Part shown: piece by piece, positions 1 through 10,744 of the stretch | Layout of the letters: every line of letters begins with the position of its first letter | How positions within the stretch are numbered: the stretch's first letter is position 1 | From: Syngnathus acus | Lineage: Eukaryota; Chordata; Actinopteri; Syngnathiformes; Syngnathidae | Assembly (NCBI RefSeq): GCF_901709675.1 | Contig: NC_051104.1 | Location: forward strand, 3,205,501-3,269,500 | Length of the DNA stretch: 64,000 nucleotides | Direction: 5' to 3' | Made by a program: the position numbers and the translations under genes | The notes under the pieces: generated by a model | What the model saw: only the letters and a program-made list of their open reading frames with translations | Told to the model about the DNA's origin: nothing | Database searches by the model: none

Positions 1-1704
1 ACCAAGAACAAGATCTGCCATTTGAAAAGATGCCCGGCGGTAAATACCTTCCGTCTTTGTGGACAAAGTGGACTTTTTATTATTATTATTTTTTTCGTTT
101 GCTTGTTTTCCGGAGCTGCGATATGAGCAATTGTGTGTTTATTTTGTTGACTTGAGGACTTGAAATCAGGACTCTGTCCACACAAGGCAGAAGCCAATAG
201 ATCAGAGAAGTTCCAAACAAAAGCAAGCCGGCTGGAGTCACGGAAGGTCCGTTGATTAAAAGAGCCTCGCCATGGATCACGAGCGACGGCTATTTAAAAG
301 CTCATCATGAAATACGAGGCCGGGGGAGGTCGTTACTGCGAGGTGGAGGGGGTGTGGTGGGCTTCATTAGACCAAACGAGGACATCTAATTGTCTCCGTG
401 CAATTGACTCCCCGCAGTTCATTGACTGATTCGTCGACGGCTTTGATGGAGACGCGAAACGCCAGACGCGTTGGCGGCGGGGGATGTTGATTGTGTTGAT
501 CGTCAAGGACCTTTGGCTCATCCGGGCTCGATTGCAAAATTGACGAATATAAACGTCTACGGTTTGCAAATGTTTTCAGTCAGACGACAACAAGTCACGC
601 TGCGACTTGTTTTCTCTGCCTCGGCTTTTGTTTTACGGGAACACCGCCGAGTCCAAATTGACTTCACGCTGAGACGTGACACACACGCAAAGTTGATTTT
701 CACCTGCGTATTAAATGAAGTCCCGACTCCAAGGTGGCGCGATGAGGATGAGCCATTTCCCAGCTCCAAATTATTACTCTGGTCTCGAAACCCTAATTTG
801 TATTTCTTACCCATGGTGAAATTAAAAATAATGATTTGCAAATGAGTCATCCTTGTAGAAATTGTGAGTGAGAGAGCTTGAGAAGGCCAGAATGGAAATG
901 AAAGCGACTGGCCCAGCAGGTCTCGTATGAAGCACACGCACGCCTACGTGCGCACACGCAGCGTGGGGGTGGAGGCCAAAACTAACTAGCGTTCCTGGGG
1001 CAAAAGACTACAACGACAAAGGAGAGTGGCGGCGGCGGCGGTAAACGCGGAGATGGAAATGCTAATAAAGGCTCTCCAGTGGATACAATAAAGACAAACA
1101 AATAAATAAATACAAAGCGCGGGGCGAGAGCAGCAGCCAAACATTTCAGCGGCAGGCTGCAGGAAACAAAAAAGGAAAGTCTGACTCCGGAGGTCAAATG
1201 AAGCATTATGGCCGCTCGCTTTGCTTCGGCTTTCGCTCGGTGACCTAGCCTCAAGTCTGTTTTGCTTTCAAACACTTAAAAAATCGGAGCCACTTTGAAC
1301 GGTGTGTGCCGAACAATACGATGTCAATTGTAAACACGGACAAAAATCAGGGATGAGGTGTGCACACTTTTGCAACCATGTTATCTATGGGTGTTTTTTT
1401 TTCTGTTGAGTGGTATAGCCAACCTTGAAACCCTAAGTTGAAATGATACCAGGCCTAAATAGATGAGGAAGTCTGGTCAAGCCTCTTATTGATTAATAAA
1501 TTGATCTGGAGGAGGCGGTGTATATTTGAATAGCTCCAAATTGGCTTTAGTCGGCTATCAAACGAAGCGGAGCGCTACATACGTCAATATTGATGCCTCT
1601 GAGCTCACTCATGATGCCTTTACTTCTGTTGATGCATTTTTTAATTATTGCTTCTCAACAATGAAGCTCATTTCTACCTGCAGGCAAAAGGACGGCAACC
1701 AAAA
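1..1704. other. Gene-free sequence
   Basis: No ORF resembles a known protein, and no splice-bounded conserved peptide was seen on either strand. Short AT-rich and AAAT-rich patches occur near 80 and 1100. Nothing further can be assigned. Confidence 0.6.
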
Positions 1705-1761
1705 GTGTGTGTTTGCGTGTGGTGCTAATGATACTCATTAGCACCACACGCAAACACACAC
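1705..1761. repeat. Perfect 27-bp inverted repeat with 3-nt loop
   Basis: Left arm 1705-1731 is GTGTGTGTTTGCGTGTGGTG plus CTAATGA. The loop is TAC (1732-1734). Right arm 1735-1761 is the exact reverse complement. It would extrude as a cruciform or fold as RNA into a 27-bp stem. No adjacent gene is evident. Confidence 0.95.
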
Positions 1762-4700
1762 ATCTGCAGCAGATCCTTCGTCATCATCACGTTGGCAAAA
1801 TATTACTGAGGGTGAGCAGACAATAAAAAAAAAAAAAAGGATTTCAGCGCATCCGTGAAACCGTCAGCTGCTTCGGGCGGTTCCCAAAAGCGATTTCCCC
1901 AGGGCGGGACGTGATTTTTGTCTTCTTCTCCAGCCTGCGAGTTAGCAAAGAAAGCAGAAAGAACAAGGACAGGGAAAGTCTTTGCACATGCTGAAACGTA
2001 CGGAAGGGAAAAAAGAAGTTCCTTTGAGTTCCTTTGTTTATATAATCCAAGATCGCAACATACGGGATTCTTTCATCTGAAAACGTTGACGTTTCTACGC
2101 CTTTTAGCTTCACTGAAATGTTCTCTTCCAGCCCCGATGCTCATTTGCATAGGCTACACGTACACGCGGGCGGGCGGGCTGCTAAATATAGGAAGGCAAA
2201 CAATATCCGGGCTCTGCACGTTTGCACTCAAACGCGTCTGGCCTGCGAACACCCCACGCCAAATATCAACTCACTCATGTGTTCATCAATCTGCAGCACG
2301 GCGCCAGCCGGTTGGGCTTAAAAAAAATACCAACAACATTCTTTCCATCCCTTTTATTTTTTTTAAATCAAGGCTCAACATCACTCGGCAGGGACGACAG
2401 ATGGCAAACGTGAGATTTATTCGCTTGCCCGAGCCGGCGCGGAGCCGCGATGTGACGGATATTTCAAAAGGCGGAGCTGTTAATCTCCCTCGCGGCGGCC
2501 TCGGAAACAGCTTCAAGGGGAAAGCGAAAAAACAAAAAACCATGAGCCGTTTAAATCTTCCGCATGCTAGCATGGAGGCTAGGCTAGCTCGGATGAAAAT
2601 GACGAGAGCCTCTGCCGAGAAGATGTAAACAAATTAAATTGGTCAATATACAAAAAAAGAAGCACGTTTGGACGTTAAATGCATCAAAATGCTTTATTTT
2701 AAGTAAATTCTTTCGTCATCAGGAATTTTACCAACCTGAGCCAGCAAACAAACAAACAACAGCGTGGCCTTGAGACGATGGCGAAGGGTCAAAAAGTTTT
2801 CAGATGTTTTGGCTCCAACTAAAATGTCAAAGCGGAGGGAAAAGATTGTTCAAACAAAAACGCTTGCGCTCTCCGGGGGCCACGATGAGATTCCTAATCG
2901 TCGGGAATGGCGAGCGTCCCGTGAGGAGCCGACAATTTGTACCGGAACAGATGTCCCCCGACGGCCGCATGCTAATGGACCGCTCGAACATTCTCCTCGG
3001 CGAGCTTTTATGTAGCGATGGCAAAACACGATAGGAAGCATTTGTTGTGTTTGCGAACGTCTCTCTGTCTCGCTTGGCAACCAATGTCAAGTTTTTATTT
3101 TGGAGTGAGTCAGAGAAATCATTAGCTTCCATTTGCTAAAGAAGACTCCTTGCATATTCATTGAAATATGCAACCGTGGGTGTTGAAAGGCTTGACTTTT
3201 TTTTTCATGCCGGCAGGGCGCCTATTATTTGCTACTAACCGCTGCATTAGCATGCAAATGAATGCACACATGAATCAAAATCAAAATCACGCTACGCTTT
3301 AGCTAACGGCGCCACGTCAGAATGGTGACAAAGCAACTGTCTGTAATTGCTTTGCCGTGTGCTGCGATTGGCCGTCTGCGTCATACTTGGAATATTTCGG
3401 GTGTTATTTGCGCTCGTGCATCATCGTCGGCAGCCACAAATTCATCCAAATGCAAAGCAAGATAGCAAGAAAGTCAGCATGAAAGAAAACAAACACCGGG
3501 TTGCCCTTTTTGCTGTCATCTTCCGCCAAAGGTTTTGTGTCCTGGAAATGCTTTGAACGCGGATCCACAAACTCCATTTTGGATGTTTTGCCACTGCAAA
3601 GACATCGAGTCAGCTTTTCATTGAGGTCGACTTGGATTTTTTTAGTTTGAGCGTACTCCTTGAGTCGTGCCTCTTTGGGTTGCAGATGCCCGAGCGGGGA
3701 CGCCGGCGATCGGCGGCTCCTCGGGCAAAACCTCGGGCGTCCGCTGATGTCTTCTGACATTGATGGATGCGACCGTCGAGGCGACTGACACGCTGGGCTC
3801 CATTACATTATATTCAAAGTTTTTTTGCCGCCTTCCCGTCAAGGCTAATGCTGCGAACGGATGAGACACGTGTCAGCGGGACGGCCGCGTCTCCAAGACC
3901 CGAGGTGACGGCGTTTTTTTTCTTTCTTTTTTTGCAATTGTGAGTGGATTTATCTCCTAATTGTTGCGTCTTTGCTTTGAGATTGCTCACCAAAATCGCC
4001 GTCCTGTTAGGCCGTCTTGACAATCGCTAGGACATCGATCGGAGTCTTCCTCGCATTTTGTTGTGCCTGTCTGACGAATCATGAATTCACATTTGTAGTT
4101 TTGTTGCAGTTCAAAAATGGCTTCGGTCAAATTATATGATGTGAGCCGTGCCGCGTCGGACAAAAGAGTTGTTTCCAAGCGTGCAGCCCAAGTGGAAGCG
4201 TTGTGTGTGTGTTTCATTCAATAACAAGCCAAGGTCAGGGTGTCCCCATCTTGGGGGTTTTCCTACCCGCCGTGCGCTAAATGGCAGCCAGCCGACATTG
4301 TTTTTCCTGTCAGTCGGTTCCACTCCCAGTGACCCATCGCAGCGAAGGAGGGGCCGACATGCTGATTATCTACGATTGGGAGTCAGATGGGAAGAGTTGA
4401 GGGGGCACGGGGGTGCAGTTGCAGTGTGTCGCATTCATTTTGTCATACTGCTGACTGGTCAGGCTCTCTATTTGGCCCGAGGCGTGTTAGTACCCACTGA
4501 CATGTCCCCTCGCTCCCCCACCCCCACCCACCTCTCTCCTAAGTGGCTCATGCAGCCAATGATGCGAGGTCACGTCTCAGGTCGTTTGCAGGGGGTGTCA
4601 CGGCGCTGAGGTGGAATCCAATTCTGGACCTTTTTCATTTTAGGGCACATAATTACAGAGAACATATCCAGTAAACAACAGGTGGGCCAGAGCGTGATGG

Positions 4701-7700
4701 AGAAGTCAGAAAACCGACAGATGAAGCACATGTGACGCTGTTCTGGCGATTGTTGATTGGTTACCATGGAGCCGAGTACAACATCGGACTCTTTTTCTGT
4801 TTCAGCGCTTCATGTCGATGACTAGTAATTGTTTTGTGGCTTTTTTTTACTTTCCTGTAATTACATCTTTACAACTGCGTTAGCATAGGTTAATGATAGA
4901 CGACGGCACCTTCAAAAGCAATTTAGGAACAGACGAGGACTTCCATGTTAATTACGCAGCCGCCTCTATTTTTGTTCTGCCCTGTTCTGATTGTGTTTAC
5001 GTAAGTGCTGACCGAATTATGCTTGAAAGGTTTCTTAAATTAAATATTTGTATTTAGTTTGTGTTGGAAAAACAAACCAAAAATTCGGGTCAGTTTGGAC
5101 CAAACACAAATTTTTTCGGGGGGTTCAAATGTTGAAAGTAAAGAGCCACCTTTTATCTTTCAATAGATAACTCGGATTTAAGGCCATGCTGTCTCGCCCG
5201 GTGGTAAAATAAAAAGAAGCCGAGTTAGCGCGGCCGTCCGCTTCGGCCATCTTGCTTAGAAAACGTCTTCCCATCCATCACCGCCACCCATTAAAAATGA
5301 AAACAATTTACTTTTTGTTAGTCTAACTTGAGACTCGTGTGTAGCAATGTGAGACTCCTTGAAAAGGAACAAGAGTGATTTTGAGACATCCCCGCTCTTA
5401 AAGTGAGCACTCATACAAAAACAGACCCAAACAAGCTGAGAGGTTCGCTAAAAGTGGCCCGAAGGTTACAAAATTAGAGAAAATAAAAACCTTATTCCGT
5501 ATTGAACGGAGTGCAACAAAAGTGCTTGCATGTTTGCTCGGCCTTCATCAAATGTTCAAAAAAATTTTGGGATTGGTCACCACCTGCCTTTGTTTCATCG
5601 TCCAAGCAGACTTTACGTGCATTTGTCCATCTCCGCCTTTTGCAAACATCCAAGTGCGCCTCGGGTAAGAGCCGTGCCCGCGGGGTGCCACTTTTTCAGC
5701 CGGCGGCAGCACTTATGGGCACTAAAACGGCCGTCGCGGCTCTGCTTGTTGCTAGGCGACCGAGACGGACCTGTTCCAAGCATCTGTGGACTTTGAGTCA
5801 AAGTTGAATTTCAATTGCTGTTGCTCAGCAATGGCAAACGACTTCTCTTGCAAGGTTCAAGCGTATGCTAAGCTGGCAAAATCAGAGTTGCTCAAAATCA
5901 GGACAGGGGCGGTTAATTTTTTTTTTTTTTACATATGGAGAGTTTAAAAGATTTTATGTTAAATGCGAGCATTGACATCGGGTATGGGTGAAGTCTTGGC
6001 TTGCACTTTTTCTCCTTGATTGTCACCATTTTGTCTTGTTATCGTTTGGCAACAGCTGCCGGTTGCACTTCCCATTTTAGCGGGCTGCTTATGTGAGCGC
6101 GGGTCAATCGGAGGACCTCCGCTTCCGTAGCGCTGAATTGTCCATAGATGTGATTGCTTTTGTCCGCTTTTTGCGGTGGGTTATTTGGGCAAACGCCTCA
6201 ATGCGACCCCGGCTCAACTCTGAGGGCCCTTCGCGGCGCCGGCGGCGCACTGCTCGGCAGCTCATGCAAATGCAATCTGCCGCCCTGTTCTGCTTCACTT
6301 GCTGCACACAAAACGGTGGTCAGCGGCCGGACTGAGCCAGCGCTAGATTGGACTTCTTTTTTTTTTTTCCTGTTGATGGTGCAGAAATAGCTCAGAACAC
6401 AGAAAATCAATGGCGCGCTCCTGGCTGGCTCCGGTTGCACAACGACCAAAACAAAGAAGTCGGGGATGATCGCTCGCACCCTGTGGCGTAATCTCGGCGG
6501 TTCTTGTACTTTAAATTGACAGTTGACTTTTTTTTTGATAAGGTGCAAAATTCTATTTCAGCCTTAAGAGAAGTAAATCGGTTTTGTGAGTTGTTGTGTG
6601 AACACTAAAGTATTTACTGACGTCAGCTGAGACGCTAAGGAGCTTTGAGCTTGACTTTTGCTTATCCCACTGACCGCTCGCCTGTTCCTGCGCCTGTTCA
6701 TGAGCCGCCAGATGCTGCTTAGGAAAGCCTCGGTGCTAATGATACTTAATCTTCATTTCCATTGGATGCAATTAGGAATACGAGGAAAAACTCAGTCCAA
6801 GCATTCGTGCTGCTCCAGAAGCGGGTCGTCACGCTCACAACGTCAGTCTAGTTGCTTCCATTGAGCGGTTACTCCCAAACGCTGCTAGCAAACGCGCCCG
6901 TGGCCTTTACGTAAGCTTAATGAGCACAACTAATCTGCTTTGCCGAAACACACCCGCTCGCAGTTTAATGACAATTTACTGGATGGGAACATTTTGCTTC
7001 TTATTAAGTGCGGATGCCGCTCCGCCATCTCTCACTCTGGTTTGTATAAGGCTTTTTTTTTCATTACACTCCAGTTTGCCAGTCATATACGAGAAGCTCA
7101 AGGCTGTAGGTAAAGGTGTCTGTGAAGGCCGAATGTATGAAATAAAAATACAAGTGCAGAAAACTCACCGTCCTTGTGAGATGTCGTGTTAAAATGCTGT
7201 GCTGTGTCTCGGAAGAGCGCTCGCACTAAAATGCCGCCCGACTGTGTGACGAGAATGCAGAGTGGCAACGGCAAAACAATTGTCGACTGTATCAGATGTG
7301 ACTGAAGTGCGGGTGCCGTGGCTAACTGCAGCAAGACCGGATGCTGTGCTTGGAACAGGTCACCATGAGCAAATTGTCAACAAGGGAGGGGGGGCGGGGG
7401 GGGGGGGACGACTCTGCTCTGCTTTCTTCCGCTTCCCGGCGGTGACAGGTTGGAGGAAAATAAATTCACCTGGCCAAAACGGTGGAAAAATTGACAGCTC
7501 CCGAAAAAATCTCATATCCTCATAGTTGATCCCAAACTCACGGATTTCGCAAGAGGGCAGTAAAGCAAAGTGAAACTCCTCAGCTTACGTTAACATAGTT
7601 CCGTGACACCAAACCATGAGTAGCTGACTCTCTCAGCCATTAGCAGAGGATTTGTAAACGAAATCAGTCTGCAGCCGAGCACTAATTGCGACGCGGCTTA

Positions 7701-8834
7701 ATAATGTGCGTTATTACAAAGAGCAGATGCTCGCCTCGTAACGGGCCATGGCGTAATTGGATTAGCAAATCGGTGAAATGCAGAGCGAGGGGCCCTTTGG
7801 GAAGGGACGTCGACAAGCAGCTTGCGGGGTCGGCGGGTCGCCGGCCCGCGCCGACTCGCTCGCCCTTCTGCCACGAGCGGCCGGCGCACGTCACAGCAGG
7901 AAGCGCGTCTCGTTTATTAGTCTCGTCATTAGGCCGAGGGCACCGCGGCGAGACGCCCAGCCCGACACCGGCCGGCCTGAATGACTTCAAATTGGCTCTG
8001 GCCGCGATCGCCAAGATGAGGCCGGAAAATTGCTTTCGCTCTTTCACATTCATCAAGTGCGTCGGCGTGGCCGACTTAACAAGAGGTGTAGTATGCGCCG
8101 CCGCCGCCGCACTTGGCTAGTAGTCAGACGTCGTCAATTACAGGCCACCTAAAGAACACTCTCGGCGAAAAAAAGAAAAAGAGACATGATGTACAGCGGC
8201 CGGCCCGTACGCGACAAGATGGGACGTCAACTTGCCGGCCAGAATGGCGCTCGATGGCGCGTAAACGTCATGGCTGGGTCCAAACGGGGCCGTTTGCACT
8301 TGCTGATTGATGGCGGCTGCAAGCATGCACGGAAGCGACGCAGAGTCTTTTAACAGCAACAAAGTATTGTTGCTTTTCAATTAGAAAAAAACAAAAATAA
8401 AAACGAGAATAAAAAAAACAACCTGTTTTAAAGGATGTATTTAAATTACAATAAGTAGAAGCCTTGTTAACATCCCTGTTGCATTCTGGGATGTCACTCG
8501 TTACGGCAGAGTGAAGATGAAGAGCAAAGCGAGTTTCCGTTTTGGTGACTTTTTTTGCGTGATGCGGGAATGACAGCTGAGAATTTATCTTTGCTGCGAC
8601 CCCATTTGGAATCAAACAATCGCAGACAGACGCTTGGTGTGCGCTTGATGTTTGGCCGCTCGCCGCTTTGGCGGGATGAAAAGGAGCGACACAGTGAGAG
8701 AGGAAATAAACAATTAGCCAGGATGCTTTGTGCTGTGCTACTTTAACAAGCAGTGAGTCATCAAGCTTCAGCCTCCAGCGTAAACGGACCCGTCGTCCAG
8801 TAATGTAACATCTGGGCCAATAGCCTCCTGCTTT
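1762..8834. other. Gene-free sequence upstream of cdh18
   Basis: No coding exon recognised in any frame; the open frames here lack family motifs and splice context. It contains a G-rich run near 7387-7410 and octamer-like motifs at 3252 and 6265. In vertebrates such deserts beside developmental genes often hold enhancers, but conservation cannot be judged from one sequence. Confidence 0.55.
7385..7409 (+). repeat. G-rich run
   Basis: Two long G runs separated by a single C (G8 C G12 or so). Quadruplex-prone and assembly-error-prone. Confidence 0.8.
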
Positions 8835-9532
8835 ATAGGCGTAAGCAAAAGTTTGGGCAAGTTTTTCACGATTTTCCTTTATAGATCATTGGTTGTTTGG
8901 ATCAGCAATTTCAGTTAAATATATCATATAGCAGACAAACACAGTGATATTTGAGAAGTGAAATGAAGTTTATAGGATTTACAGAAACTGTGCCAGAATC
9001 CACACTCTCATTGGAAGCTATAGGAAGTGTTTAGAGGCTGTTATTTCTGCAAAAGGAGGATTTTTCTGTCGGGGTGCCCAAATTTATGCACCTGCCTACT
9101 TTTGTTTAGGTAATGATTGCACACTTTCTGGAAATCATATTACCGTGTTTTCCGCACTATAAGGCGCACCGGATTATAAGGCGCACCTTCAATGAATGGC
9201 CCATTTTAAAACTTTGTCCATATATAAGATATATACATTTGGCCTGCGGGCCGGAGTTTGGACACGCCTGCTGTAGTGGCTCAATATTGGTCCATACATA
9301 AGGCGCACCTGATTATAAGGCGCACTGTCGGCTCTTTTGAGAAAATTGGAGGTTTTTAGGTGCGCCTTATAGTGCGGAAAATACGGTAACTTCATTTCAC
9401 GTCTCAAATATCAATGTTTTTGTCTGGTATATGATATATTTAACTGAAATTGCTAATCCGAACAACCAATGTTATATAAAAGAAAATCTTAAAAATGATC
9501 AGGGGTGCCCAAACCTTTGCAGACAACTGTAT
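8835..9532. mobile_element. Long-inverted-repeat DNA transposon, non-autonomous, interrupted
   Basis: The left arm from about 8841 (GTAAGCAAAAGTTTGGGCA...) through 8965 is the imperfect reverse complement of the right arm from 9389 to 9530 (ACTTCATTTCACGTCTCAAA ... GGGGTGCCCAAACCTTTGC and on to ACTGT). GCAAAAGTTTGGGCACCCC-type ends belong to a widespread fish inverted-repeat family. A GGGGTGCCC motif also occurs internally at 9071. No transposase ORF. Another element sits inside it at 9141-9388. Exact ends are approximate. Confidence 0.75.
9141..9388. mobile_element. TAAGGCGCACC-type inverted-repeat element nested in the preceding transposon
   Basis: Ends are TACCGTGTTTTCCGCACTAT and TAGTGCGGAAAATACGGTA, reverse complements with one mismatch, each leading inward to AAGGCGCACC / GGTGCGCCTT. 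It is flanked by TA. The interior shares TGGCCCATTTTAAAACTTTG and GGCCTGCGGGCCGGA-like sequence with the copy at 36863-37160, in opposite orientation. Confidence 0.85.
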
Positions 9533-10231
9533 CTGTACTGGCACGCACTCTAAACGTGAATACTCATGGCAAATGGGCGATCCACGCGAAGACGGTCGGC
9601 ATGCATCCTTACAAGAAAATGGCGAGCGAGCGTGATGAAGGCGGCAGATGCGGCTGCGCTAAGCATATGTGCTCGCTCATAAATCCAGATTACCTTCTTC
9701 TCGTGTCCTTTCTTCAACCATCTGCTGCCTGCTCAAAACCATCTTTTTTTTTTTTAATAACCTGCCGAACGCCTAGTGAGGTTATTTGGATTCATCTTCA
9801 GTCAGATTGAGAAGAAGTGTTTTTATTTGCCCGTGCGTCAGCGTGACCTGCAATCACCAATATTTGTCACGCTGCCGCAGAACAGCTCCAACCCCGTGGA
9901 AAGCTGTCAGCCGCTCTGGCCTGATATGTAAACGCCCCCCCATGCTTAATTGGCAGGAGCAGCAGGGGCAGCGGGATGCATTAGCAATCATTCACTGATA
10001 AGGCCAGTCAGCGGCGTGGCGTTGCCTCTTCTCATTGTAGCACTTGGAGCCCCCCCCCCACCGGGAGAGGTCTGGGATGCCAAAGCTCTCTAATAGAGCG
10101 AGCCTGCTTTGTTTGGTCACATCCTCAGCAGACGTGATGTTTACCCCCGCCGAGCATGAAAAACGCAAAATTAGCGAGTCATTGGCATTTCATCCTTAGG
10201 AGACAGAAACCAAGTCTACAACATGGCACAA
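9533..10231. other. Gene-free sequence
   Basis: No recognisable gene, RNA or element. Confidence 0.55.
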
Positions 10232-10744
10232 GTATAAATAAATAAATAAATAAATAAATACCGTATTGGCCCGAATATAAGACGACCCTGATTATAAGAC
10301 GACCCCCTCTTTTTCAACTCGTTTGAAAAAATACTTTTTGAACACCAAATTTAATTTTTATACAGAAAATAATTACAGTACATCTGAAACAAATGATTCT
10401 AAAAATATATTCGAGTGAAAACGCATGTTATTTTGCCACATTCAAATCATGCAAAAACTGTCTATCACATCTTAATATCTGAACATTTAAATATGTAAAC
10501 TAAAGTGGATACACATAGCTACTGCTGTTTTTATTTTTATTCTTCGTGACAGGGGTTCGCTTTGGCCTGGGGAGTTAAGTTCAGCATTCGCTTTAAAGAT
10601 ATCTGGCGCCATCTACCGTTGTGAATGGGTATAATGTCTAGACCCCGAATGTAAGACGACCCCCACTTTTTCAGTCTTATTTCAATGTCAAAAACACCGT
10701 CTTATATTTGGGCCGATACAGTAAATAAATAAATAAATAAATAA
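10232..10744. repeat. (AAAT)n microsatellite split by a transposon
   Basis: AAAT units at about 10232-10260 resume at about 10723-10744, in phase, on the other side of the inserted element. Confidence 0.85.
10261..10722. mobile_element. TATAAGACGACCC-type inverted-repeat DNA element
   Basis: The left end CCGTATTGGCCCGAATATAA is followed by two GACGACCC motifs. The right end carries GACGACCCCC, then CCGTCTTATATTTGGGCCGA and TACAGT, the imperfect inverted copy. The 462-bp interior is AT-rich with no ORF. Elements with GCCCGAATATAAGACGACCC ends are dispersed in fish genomes; superfamily not assigned. Confidence 0.8.

Noticed and set aside
1705-1761. MicroRNA precursor at the perfect hairpin
   Set aside because: A 3-base loop and a fully paired 27-bp stem do not fit Drosha/Dicer precursors; no other support.
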